A DNA stretch of 7,561 nt from Candidatus Nomurabacteria bacterium. GTDB lineage: Bacteria > Patescibacteriota > Minisyncoccia > Phycocordibacterales > UBA1006. A program made the position numbers and the translations under genes. A model generated the notes under the pieces. It was given only the letters and a program-made list of their open reading frames with translations, was not told where the DNA came from and made no database searches. Position 1 is the stretch's first letter. Every line of letters begins with the position of its first letter. Below are positions 1 to 5,933 of this stretch, piece after piece. The stretch covers positions 1-7,561 of the forward strand of contig CALRGS010000030.1 in NCBI GenBank assembly GCA_943357975.1, in the 5' to 3' direction.

Positions 1-1
1 C

Positions 2-1696
2 CTCCTTGAACAGCAAGGATATTTTGTAGTCGTACCAAAATTCCCAACACCTGCAGGGCAGTCATACGATTCGTGGAAGGCTGTTATTAAAAGCCACCTT
101 GATAAGTTCACGAGTGAAACTATCTTTATCGGACACGGTATCGGAGGGACGTTCGCATTGCGCATACTCGAAGAATCGCCTATCCAGATCCATGGATTAT
201 TCCTCGTAGCGAGCTACACCGAAGCCCTCGGTCACGTAGGATATGATCGAGTCAACGAAACATTCATCAAGCACCCGTTTGATTGGGAGAAAATAAAAAA
301 CAACGCACTCACTATTAAATTATTTGCAGGAGAAAATGATCCGTTCGTACCCGCAAGCCTCAGCAACAATCTCGCAACTTCATTGGCAACCGAACTTAAT
401 ATTATTCCCCAAGGAGGCCACATCAACAAAGCTTCTGGATTTACCCAGTGTGTTCCATTAGCTCAAGGAATTAAAGAAGGATTGGGGGAGATTGATAAGA
501 GTATGGTAATCGACTCCTCAGTCTCGCTCGATGACTCGCAGGCCAATATCCATGAGCAAGAGGAGCAGCCCGCACTGATGACTCCCGGGAGTAGTTCTCC
601 CTCTTCCCAAGAGGGAGATGCCGCAGGCAGAGGGAGTTTGGAAAAGACGGTTGCTGCCGAAGTGTCTACGAGCAGTCACACTATGTATCAAGACATGACC
701 AAGCTTGTAAATTCGAATGAAGGAAGGGTTGCCGCTTCGCTCCTTGGAAAAGCTCGTGCTGATGTTGCAGAGAAAAAAATAAATCAACCACTGACTCCAA
801 TGAACGGTATTTACATCGCAGGGACCCTTGTAACAATCCTTATCGTTCTCGGCATTGGGATTTCGTTGGTTACTAACTATTTACCCGCACAAAGAAATAG
901 CCCTTTAGCAAGTATCCCATCTCTTTTACAATCTGAGTCTCATACTAATATAAACATTATTAGTAAACAGTCCTATGAAATAAGTCAGATAATTACTACG
1001 GCACTTATCCAAGCTCCGCAAGAGGGAACTATTACAGACATTTACTACACCCGGAGCAACCTGCGTGCATCATTCGCTGACGTGCTTGATTCGCTTGATC
1101 TCAGTGACGATACACCAGTATCACTCGCTGGGGAATTCATTCCCGCAGGAATTAACAATACACCCGTGTTCATGCATGTGTTTGCATCACTCAGTGGAAC
1201 ACCTGCACACGCACTTATTCTTCCTATAAGCCACTACGACAAAGCATTTTCTGGATTCAAAGATTGGGAGTCTACATTATTTAGAGATCTCGGAGTATTC
1301 ATGAATGTGCCTCCTACGTTTTTGAAAACAAAAATGACCAAGGATACCTTTCATGATGAAATGGTTGCTAATAAAAATATTCGAGTACTGCGATACAATA
1401 AGCCCGCCGAGCTTGTTATGGAAAAACCTGCTGCCCAACCAGTTCCTAGTATACCTATCGAAGCTCAAGACCCCGGCCCTACAGAAGTGGCACCCATTCC
1501 TCTTCCAAACTTTATCTCTGAAGGGGTCCAAGCTATCCAACAGACTCTTCCTACACCAACTCCTTCGCCTTATCAAGAAAATGATCTCATGTTGGGATAT
1601 TTCTTCCTCAATGATCGCACGGTGATTATTGTCGACAATTTGGCCCTTATCCCAGAACTCCTTACTAGGTATGCTAATAGTCAGATTTACAAATAA
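2..1696 (+). CDS. Alpha/beta-hydrolase-like domain fused to a membrane-anchored extracytoplasmic domain (5' end missing)
   Basis: The frame is open from base 2, so the true start lies before the window; the in-frame TTG at 158 lies inside the fold and is not the start. Numbering from base 2, residues 1-165 look like the RBBP9/YdeN type of alpha/beta hydrolase: a strand (YFVVVPKFP), the elbow GHGIGG at 44-49, the acid-loop motif AGENDPFVP with Asp113, and GGHIN with His140. The elbow should be G-x-S-x-G, but residue 46 is Gly, so a Ser-type hydrolase reaction is unlikely. A low-complexity linker (about 165-225), a charged helix, and one membrane segment (about 270-292) follow. The rest, to residue 564, is probably outside the membrane. 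Its pattern (YDKAFSGFKDWE, then NIRVLRYNK, then LMLGYFFLNDRTVIIV) matches a C-terminal domain I associate with Parcubacteria membrane proteins of unknown function. A Pro-rich insert (about 466-524) interrupts it. The domain assignment is fairly firm; the function is unknown. Confidence 0.8.
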   Translation, partial: LLEQQGYFVVVPKFPTPAGQSYDSWKAVIKSHLDKFTSETIFIGHGIGGTFALRILEESPIQIHGLFLVASYTEALGHVGYDRVNETFIKHPFDWEKIKNNALTIKLFAGENDPFVPASLSNNLATSLATELNIIPQGGHINKASGFTQCVPLAQGIKEGLGEIDKSMVIDSSVSLDDSQANIHEQEEQPALMTPGSSSPSSQEGDAAGRGSLEKTVAAEVSTSSHTMYQDMTKLVNSNEGRVAASLLGKARADVAEKKINQPLTPMNGIYIAGTLVTILIVLGIGISLVTNYLPAQRNSPLASIPSLLQSESHTNINIISKQSYEISQIITTALIQAPQEGTITDIYYTRSNLRASFADVLDSLDLSDDTPVSLAGEFIPAGINNTPVFMHVFASLSGTPAHALILPISHYDKAFSGFKDWESTLFRDLGVFMNVPPTFLKTKMTKDTFHDEMVANKNIRVLRYNKPAELVMEKPAAQPVPSIPIEAQDPGPTEVAPIPLPNFISEGVQAIQQTLPTPTPSPYQENDLMLGYFFLNDRTVIIVDNLALIPELLTRYANSQIYK

Positions 1697-1714
1697 GTCC
1701 TAAAGTGTTACACT
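1686..1714 (+). promoter_or_regulatory. Sigma70-type promoter for the DksA-like gene, predicted leaderless
   Basis: TTTACA (1686-1691, 5/6 to the -35 consensus) and TACACT (1709-1714, 4/6 to the -10 consensus) are separated by exactly 17 bases. The -10 box ends 6 bases before the ATG at 1721, so transcription would begin at or within a base or two of the start codon. No Shine-Dalgarno sequence is present. The -35 box overlaps the end of the upstream gene (TAA at 1694-1696). Confidence 0.6.
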
Positions 1715-1720
1715 CTGGGT

Positions 1721-2080
1721 ATGAAAAAAGAGCGCGTGCAACATTTTAAAGAAAAGCTTCTTACCGAGAAAATCCTGCTTGAAGCAGAGCTTTCTGCTAT
1801 TGGAAAGCAAGACACTAACGGGGACTGGTCAGCAACACCTGCAGCCCACACCGAGGTTGAAGGCGATGAGGCAGACCAGGCTGATTTTATCGAGGAATTC
1901 GATTCTAAGATTGCACGACTAGGCTCTCTTGAAAAGAGATACCAGCAAATTACTCAAGCACTCGTACGAGTAGAGGATGGAACCTATGGAAGATGCCTCA
2001 AGTCTGGAGAATTGATAGAAGAGGATCGCCTCGAAGCAAACCCTGCAGCAGAAACTTCTAAGGCCATGATGAACTTGTAA
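1721..2080 (+). CDS. DksA/TraR-family protein with a degenerate zinc finger
   Basis: This 119-residue protein has the DksA/TraR layout: an N-terminal helical region (about 1-30), an acidic patch (EGDEADQADFIEEFD, 47-61), a second helix (about 62-84), then the signature GTYGRCLKSGELI...RLEANPAAET. Family members bind RNA polymerase in the secondary channel and adjust transcription, often with ppGpp. The zinc site should read C-x2-C-x17-C-x2-C. Here only Cys92 remains: Ser95, Ser113 and Met116 sit at the other three positions with the spacing kept. Zinc binding is therefore unlikely, although the surrounding fold residues are well conserved. The ATG is set by the promoter 6 bases upstream, and no ribosome binding site is visible. 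It lies between the membrane protein gene and comM with its own promoter. Family assignment is confident; the target and effector are unknown. Confidence 0.88.
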   Translation: MKKERVQHFKEKLLTEKILLEAELSAIGKQDTNGDWSATPAAHTEVEGDEADQADFIEEFDSKIARLGSLEKRYQQITQALVRVEDGTYGRCLKSGELIEEDRLEANPAAETSKAMMNL

Positions 2081-2133
2081 AGTCCCCAGAAAAAAATCTT
2101 TAGAATTTCTTGAGAAAAAATTTATCTAGAATT

Positions 2134-2150
2134 TATCCCTTTGTGGGATA
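2134..2150 (+). promoter_or_regulatory. Short hairpin and weak -10 element just before the comM start
   Basis: TATCCC (2134-2139) and GGGATA (2145-2150) form a 6-bp perfect stem with a 5-base loop, ending 8 bases before the ATG at 2159. GATATT (2147-2152) overlaps it and ends 6 bases before the ATG, the same spacing as in the DksA-like promoter, so it could be a -10 box for a leaderless comM mRNA; no good -35 box was found. The 78-base spacer from 2081 also holds TAGAATTT twice (2101-2108 and 2127-2134) and no convincing terminator. Function is uncertain. Confidence 0.3.
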
Positions 2151-2158
2151 TTTTCTTT

Positions 2159-3685
2159 ATGCCAAAAAACTTTTCACGTATTTATAGTGCGCAGCCATAC
2201 CAACTACAAGGCCATATTGTTTCCGTCGAAATAGATATTACCAATGGTCTGCATAATTTTTCTATTGTCGGACTCCCTGATGCCGCCGTTTCTGAAGCGC
2301 GCGATCGTGTGGGGAGCGCCTTGAAGAACTCGGGATTTATTTCTCCGAAACAAGAAAATCAGAAGACGGTAGTGTCTCTCGCCCCCGCTGAACTCAAAAA
2401 GGAGGGCTCTTATTTCGACCTTGCCATTGCGGTAGGTTATTTACTTGCAAATCATGATATTTTATTTGATCCGGAGAAAAAATTATTCGTAGGAGAACTC
2501 TCGCTCAATGGGGAACTGCAACCGATTGCTGGCATTTTACCTATTGTTCAAGCTGCAAAGAAATCTGGGTTCACAGAAATATTTATTCCTATAAAAAATG
2601 CATCTGAGGCGGCACTTATTGATGGTATTACTATTTACCCGGCTACCACCCTCTGCGAAATCCTTGATCATATTCATGAAGAATCTGACACTCAGAAATT
2701 CTTATCACCCCAACCACGGACTATTCCTCCAGAAAAAACCATCACCCCTGGTGCTGACTTTTCTGAAGTAAAAGGACAGGAGGCAGTAAAACGTGGGCTA
2801 GAAATCGCGGCAGCTGGTGGACATAACATTGCCATGTCAGGACCTCCTGGAACAGGAAAAACTATGTTGGCTCGAGCGTTTGCGGGACTCCTTCCTAGAC
2901 TTTCCGAGGAAGAGTCGTTAGAAATTACAGGTATTCATAGTATTGCAGGAATACTCAAGGATCCGTTGGTTACGTATCCACCTTTTCGTGCTCCGCACCA
3001 CACCGCAAGCTACGTATCTATTATTGGTGGTGGAACATTTCCAAAGCCGGGCGAAGTGACCTTGGCACATCTAGGCATTTTATTCATGGATGAATTTCCC
3101 GAGTTTGATAAACGAGTACTAGAATCCTTGCGACAACCTATGGAAGACCGTACTGTACATATTTCACGAGCCAAAGGCTCGTTACAATTTCCTGCACAGT
3201 TTTTATTAGTTGCAGCCATGAATCCTTGTCCTTGCGGAAACTTGGGAGCATTACATAAAAAATGTACTTGTAGTCCAGGACAACTCGCACACTATGCACG
3301 AAGAATTTCAGGACCTATTATTGATCGCATTGATATCTGGACTATTGTAGAACATATCGATTATCAAAAACTTTCTGAGGGCAGTATCAACCAAGAAACT
3401 ACCCAGCAAATCCATGCGCGCATTATTCAAGCAAGGAAGGTTCAAGCAGCTCGTTTTGGAACTACGCGCATACTCAACGCTCACATGCATGCGCGTGATA
3501 TTGAAAAAATACACCTCTCGCCTACCGTGAGGAAGCTTCTGAATGATAGTGCAGAAACGTTAAAACTTTCTCCGCGTGCTTATCATCGTATGATCAAAAT
3601 TGCGCGTACTATTGCTGACCTTGCCGGATCTGAACACATCACCACTGATCATATATTTGAAGCGTTTCAGTATAGACCGAGGTAA
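2159..3685 (+). CDS. comM: ComM/YifB-family AAA+ ATPase (Mg-chelatase-like, MCM-type helicase)
   Basis: This 508-residue protein is full length for the ComM/YifB family. The N-terminal part (about 1-165) is the family's ribosomal-S5-like fold domain, with IVGLPDAAVSEARDRV and VSLAPAELKKEGS. The central AAA+ domain has Walker A GPPGTGKT (228-235), the APHHT block, Walker B ILFMDE (307-312), MEDRTVHISRA, and SGPIIDRIDI with Arg390. Two Cys pairs, CPC (357-359) and CTC (369-371), are typical of the family. The C-terminal domain has LSPRAYHRMIKIARTIADL. ComM is a hexameric branch-migration helicase in the cytoplasm that extends heteroduplex when incoming single-stranded DNA recombines during natural transformation. 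A TTG at 2141 would add six residues, but the ATG at 2159 gives the usual N-terminus and fits a -10-like element upstream. All key motifs are intact. The nuclease-like gene follows by five bases and is probably on the same mRNA. Confidence 0.95.
   Translation: MPKNFSRIYSAQPYQLQGHIVSVEIDITNGLHNFSIVGLPDAAVSEARDRVGSALKNSGFISPKQENQKTVVSLAPAELKKEGSYFDLAIAVGYLLANHDILFDPEKKLFVGELSLNGELQPIAGILPIVQAAKKSGFTEIFIPIKNASEAALIDGITIYPATTLCEILDHIHEESDTQKFLSPQPRTIPPEKTITPGADFSEVKGQEAVKRGLEIAAAGGHNIAMSGPPGTGKTMLARAFAGLLPRLSEEESLEITGIHSIAGILKDPLVTYPPFRAPHHTASYVSIIGGGTFPKPGEVTLAHLGILFMDEFPEFDKRVLESLRQPMEDRTVHISRAKGSLQFPAQFLLVAAMNPCPCGNLGALHKKCTCSPGQLAHYARRISGPIIDRIDIWTIVEHIDYQKLSEGSINQETTQQIHARIIQARKVQAARFGTTRILNAHMHARDIEKIHLSPTVRKLLNDSAETLKLSPRAYHRMIKIARTIADLAGSEHITTDHIFEAFQYRPR
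3679..3682 (+). promoter_or_regulatory. Shine-Dalgarno site for the nuclease-like gene
   Basis: GAGG lies 8 bases before the ATG at 3691 and directly abuts the comM stop codon (3683-3685). It fixes the start of the downstream gene. It contrasts with the SD-less starts of the promoter-proximal genes here, as expected for an internal gene of an operon. Confidence 0.6.
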
Positions 3686-3690
3686 AAATT

Positions 3691-4050
3691 ATGAATGAAG
3701 AAAACTTCCTTCGCAAAACAAAAAATATAAGACTCAAATATGCATTTCTCATTCTCTTCAAAAGAAAATCTGGGTATGTGGAAAATGTTTTATCTCACCC
3801 AAAAATTGGTTCTGATATTGCACTTTATTATGGGAAAGTTGGTAAAAATGGATACGGACTGGCCCATATTGCAGAAAAACATCCTAGTATCCTACCAATA
3901 CTTGATTCCATAATAAAAAATTCGACCGTAAAGGAGTATTTGAAAGATCGGATCATCTTAGAAACTCCTGATCACAAGGCAGTAATTGACCTTGTGTTTA
4001 ATACCGTGCAAAGAAAGTGGTTGGTAACCGCATATGAAAAAATCAAGTAA
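3691..4050 (+). CDS. Small phage/toxin-type BECR nuclease-like protein (barnase/colicin E5-type)
   Basis: This 119-residue protein carries the pattern of phage and polymorphic-toxin nuclease domains grouped as Barnase-EndoU-ColicinE5/D-RelE-like (BECR). GKVGKNGYGLAHIAEKHP (48-65) supplies two conserved His (His59, His64), RIILETPDHKAVIDLVF (87-103) gives the middle strands, and KWLVTAYEK (109-117) is the closing strand with Thr113. In relatives these features form an RNA-cleaving active site; that this protein cuts RNA is inferred. In phage proteins the domain is usually the C-terminus of a large polypeptide, but here it stands alone after a basic N-terminus (about 1-28). No antitoxin or immunity gene is next to it. 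It starts five bases after comM with a Shine-Dalgarno site and ends before a hairpin. Which BECR subfamily it belongs to I cannot say. It could be a domesticated or decayed toxin, or a toxin with a distant antitoxin. Confidence 0.7.
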   Translation: MNEENFLRKTKNIRLKYAFLILFKRKSGYVENVLSHPKIGSDIALYYGKVGKNGYGLAHIAEKHPSILPILDSIIKNSTVKEYLKDRIILETPDHKAVIDLVFNTVQRKWLVTAYEKIK

Positions 4051-4079
4051 AAAAACTTCACCCCACCGTGAGGTGGGGT
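4049..4079 (-). terminator. Hairpin in the convergent spacer, terminator-like on the minus strand
   Basis: ACCCCACC (4060-4067) and GGTGGGGT (4072-4079) form a perfect 8-bp stem closed by GTGA, a GNRA-type tetraloop. On the minus strand the stem is followed after four bases by seven T (4055-4049), giving a factor-independent terminator shape. On the plus strand the only T run (4089-4092) begins nine bases after the stem, so termination of the nuclease-like gene is weaker. It lies between two converging genes and may serve both. Confidence 0.55.
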
Positions 4080-4194
4080 AGTGAGTGCTTTTCGACCTAT
4101 CACTATTTCATGAAGTAAGGCTACTTTTAGTATATAAAAAGTTGAACAAATAGCAAGTACTAAATTAGACAACCCCTTTCCAGACACTTTCAAA

Positions 4195-4222
4195 TAAAAA
4201 ACCCGCAGATTAATTTCTGGGG
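4195..4222 (-). terminator. Factor-independent terminator of the LysM-M23 peptidase gene
   Basis: Read on the minus strand, CCC and CAGA pair with TCTG and GGG (one bulged C) around an AATTAA loop, and the stem is followed directly by six T (4201-4196). It begins five bases after the peptidase stop codon (4229-4227). Position and shape make this the primary terminator of that gene. Confidence 0.75.
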
Positions 4223-4226
4223 AGTT

Positions 4227-5246
4227 TTACTGTTTCCAGGCACTTCCGGTCTTATCAAATCCAGGGTTTACTCCGTTACGCACTTCAAGGTGAAGGTGAG
4301 GACCTGTTGATCGTCCTGTTGAACCAACATTTCCAATAACTTGACCTTGGCTAACACGATCACCAACGGACACTTTCATACTTCCTGTGAGCATGTGCGC
4401 ATAGAAGGTAATCATTCCATTAGGATGTTGTATCACGACAAGGTTTCCGTACCCACCACTATACCCCGGACTTACACGAACCACGGTTCCACTCGCTGCA
4501 GCTTTGATTGGTGTTCCAGACGGACACGCAATATCAATTGCGTAGGTATCATGCTTCCCTTGAGAAAGACGGCAAGCTGCGGATTGTACTGGTTTAATAA
4601 AGTATCCGCGAGTCACATTTGCCGTTGACCCCTTGCTTGATGACGGCTTCGTTGCTTTCTTGCTTGGTGAAGAAGAGGCTGTAGCAATCTCAAGGTCTAC
4701 TCCTGGGATAATCAACTTGTCTCCGATACGAAGAGGTGATGATGTTTCCAAATCATTGTAGTCCAAAAATCCTGATACTTCATCTGAGTCAAGTTTATAT
4801 TTATTTACAATTGACCTTATAGTATCTCCGCTTTTAACCGTATAACTAATCCCACTCACAGGAAGGATCAAGAGGATCTCACCTCGGTGGAGCACGTCTG
4901 ATTTTTTCATACCATTAGCAAATCGAAGGGTGTTTTGTGAAATACCAAATCGTGCAGCAACCAAAGCAACACTATCATTTGGCTGAACAATATATACCGT
5001 AGTCACAGCGTTTTCATTACCGTCGATCACATCAACCAATGTTCCAGCAGATCCAATTTCAGGGTCAAGGGCCTCTCCATCAACAATATCGACAAACGAT
5101 CCATCATCAGGCAGCAAATCAGAGGTCATTGCAACCGCCGACGCCAAAAGCCCCATGGTTTGTGTATTATGAAATGATGTGGGACCTGTAGATATACTGG
5201 GCTCACCTTGAGCCTGAGCGGCATTAAAAAACCACGCCTCACTCAC
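4227..5246 (-). CDS. Secreted LysM-LysM-M23 cell-wall peptidase
   Basis: From the GTG at 5246 the protein has 339 residues. Two LysM domains (about 84-129, TVYIVQPNDSVALVAARFGI, and 133-181, YTVKSGDTIRSIVNKYKL) should bind peptidoglycan. A Ser/Lys-rich linker (189-212) leads to an M23 domain (about 213-330) with His232, Asp238, His284 in FYAH, and His317/His319 in GPHLHLEV. M23 enzymes are zinc endopeptidases that cut peptidoglycan cross-bridges; all ligands are present, so it is probably active. The H-x5-D spacing differs from the usual H-x3-D but resembles CPR relatives I recall. The frame continues upstream of the GTG for 35 codons, encoding a hydrophobic stretch (LSQALAGIAICSLSFSPF) that looks like a signal peptide, with AQA near residue 12 as a possible cleavage site. 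That extension has no ATG, GTG or TTG before the stop at 5354-5352. The GTG is therefore only the first standard start, and the real start is probably upstream and non-standard. Confidence 0.92.
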   Translation of the reverse strand: MSEAWFFNAAQAQGEPSISTGPTSFHNTQTMGLLASAVAMTSDLLPDDGSFVDIVDGEALDPEIGSAGTLVDVIDGNENAVTTVYIVQPNDSVALVAARFGISQNTLRFANGMKKSDVLHRGEILLILPVSGISYTVKSGDTIRSIVNKYKLDSDEVSGFLDYNDLETSSPLRIGDKLIIPGVDLEIATASSSPSKKATKPSSSKGSTANVTRGYFIKPVQSAACRLSQGKHDTYAIDIACPSGTPIKAAASGTVVRVSPGYSGGYGNLVVIQHPNGMITFYAHMLTGSMKVSVGDRVSQGQVIGNVGSTGRSTGPHLHLEVRNGVNPGFDKTGSAWKQ

Positions 5247-5351
5247 AAATGGAGAGAAGCTTAGGGAGCAGATAGCAATCCCAGCAAGTGCTTGAGAAAG
5301 AGTATTAAGTTGTAGTTTAGAGATTATAAGCCAAAAATAAGATATTAGAAT
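5247..5351 (-). other. In-frame signal-peptide extension of the M23 peptidase without a standard start codon
   Basis: These 35 codons are open and in frame with the peptidase, bounded by TAA at 5354-5352. They read through a Lys followed by a hydrophobic core and then SPFVSEAWFF, as expected of a secreted protein. Possible initiators are ATT (5351-5349), ATA (5327-5325), ATC (5324-5322) or CTA (5315-5313). Without this segment a wall-degrading enzyme would have no export signal. It may be a real non-canonical start, a mutated start, or a sequence error. Confidence 0.6.
5323..5328 (-). promoter_or_regulatory. Consensus -10 box for the M23 peptidase gene
   Basis: The minus strand reads TATAAT, a perfect -10 hexamer, at 5328-5323. 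No good -35 match lies 16-18 bases upstream. Transcription would begin near 5317-5315, inside the signal-peptide frame, so with the GTG at 5246 there would be a leader of about 70 bases with no Shine-Dalgarno site. It overlaps possible coding sequence and may be coincidental. Confidence 0.4.
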
Positions 5352-5363
5352 TTACTCGACCGA

Positions 5364-5389
5364 CAAGGCGTTTTTCTGAAAAAGCCTTG
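5364..5389. repeat. Inverted repeat in the divergent intergenic region
   Basis: CAAGGC (5364-5369) pairs with GCCTTG (5384-5389). Inside it, five T (5371-5375) pair with five A (5379-5383), leaving one bulged G and a CTG loop: 11 base pairs in 26 bases. No T run follows on either strand, so it is not an ordinary terminator. It lies between the minus-strand peptidase and the plus-strand gene at 5556, so it could be an operator or part of a structured RNA. The rest of the 200-base gap shows no tRNA, no SRP RNA core and no substantial ORF. Confidence 0.5.
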
Positions 5390-5538
5390 AGATGTATGGG
5401 TATTTTCTAAAGTTACTGTGATTCCGTCATTCGGTAAGGTCCTTCGCACTTCATATCAGGTACTTGCACCTAACCAGCCTAACAGACTGACAGCGTGGGT
5501 CAACCCCAACTGTGGATATCGCGTGGATTAAAAAAGTG

Positions 5539-5547
5539 TGTCATAAT
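5539..5547 (+). promoter_or_regulatory. Extended -10 promoter for the gene at 5556, predicted leaderless
   Basis: TGT followed by CATAAT (5542-5547, 5/6 to the consensus) forms an extended -10 element. No -35 match is seen at the normal distance, which an extended -10 can tolerate. It ends 8 bases before the ATG at 5556 and no Shine-Dalgarno site intervenes, so the mRNA is probably leaderless or nearly so. It would drive both 5556-5933 and the overlapping large gene. Confidence 0.5.
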
Positions 5548-5555
5548 CACTATAT

Positions 5556-5933
5556 ATGAGTATTCAAGACCTCACCACAGTGATCAAAACAGGTCATGGA
5601 AGTCTTCATGATGATCCGCAATCAGGATCTATTTTGAAGTTGCTTGGGGAAAACGGGTTTAAGGCGAAAATAGAAGCCGGGGCAGCCAATGGTCACACTT
5701 ACACTATTATCCACAGCTCTCCATCAACGGAATTTTTGCTCGTCGATGTGTGGAACGAGGGGGAACATCCGAGAAAGGCGTACCACGCCTTTAGTATCCT
5801 CACCCGGCCTGCTGTGCAGTCCACCCTCTCCACTAGCGTAGCGCTGGATCCAGAGCATCCAATGATTACGTACCTCAAACAGCTTAATGCTGATGCCGAT
5901 AAGCTTTTAGCTCAAATCAAACAATATGCCTAA
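5556..5933 (+). CDS. Hypothetical soluble protein, first gene of a coupled pair
   Basis: I do not recognise this 125-residue protein. It has no signal peptide, membrane segment or Cys. The predicted pattern is mixed alpha/beta: a helix near 22-33 (SGSILKLLGENG), strands near 36-41 and 47-53, a hydrophobic strand EFLLVDVW (59-66), a His/Arg-containing stretch (71-84), and a C-terminal helix (about 102-124). That makes a small cytoplasmic binding or chaperone-like protein possible, but nothing identifies a function. The ATG is set by the extended -10 element 8 bases upstream. Its last codons overlap the start of the next gene (ATGCCTAA at 5926-5933), so the two are almost certainly co-transcribed and translationally coupled. 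Confidence 0.82.
   Translation: MSIQDLTTVIKTGHGSLHDDPQSGSILKLLGENGFKAKIEAGAANGHTYTIIHSSPSTEFLLVDVWNEGEHPRKAYHAFSILTRPAVQSTLSTSVALDPEHPMITYLKQLNADADKLLAQIKQYA

Noticed and set aside
158..160. TTG as the start of the first gene
   Set aside because: The frame is open back to base 2 and upstream codons encode the core strand and nucleophile elbow of the same fold.
2141..2143. TTG as the comM start
   Set aside because: It adds six residues atypical of the family N-terminus; the ATG at 2159 fits the family and the upstream -10-like element.
4341..4628. Plus-strand open frame opposite the M23 domain
   Set aside because: It lies wholly within the well-supported peptidase gene and resembles no family.
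5413..5454. 13-residue minus-strand micro-ORF in the divergent gap
   Set aside because: No ribosome binding site or coding signal supports it; this length is expected by chance.
5390..5530. tRNA, SRP RNA or tmRNA in the gap before the gene at 5556
   Set aside because: No T-loop or CCA end, no GGAAG-type SRP core, and no tmRNA-like terminus was found on either strand.
5511..5530. Replication origin based on DnaA-like sites
   Set aside because: Only two imperfect boxes, no AT-rich unwinding region and no dnaA or dnaN neighbour.
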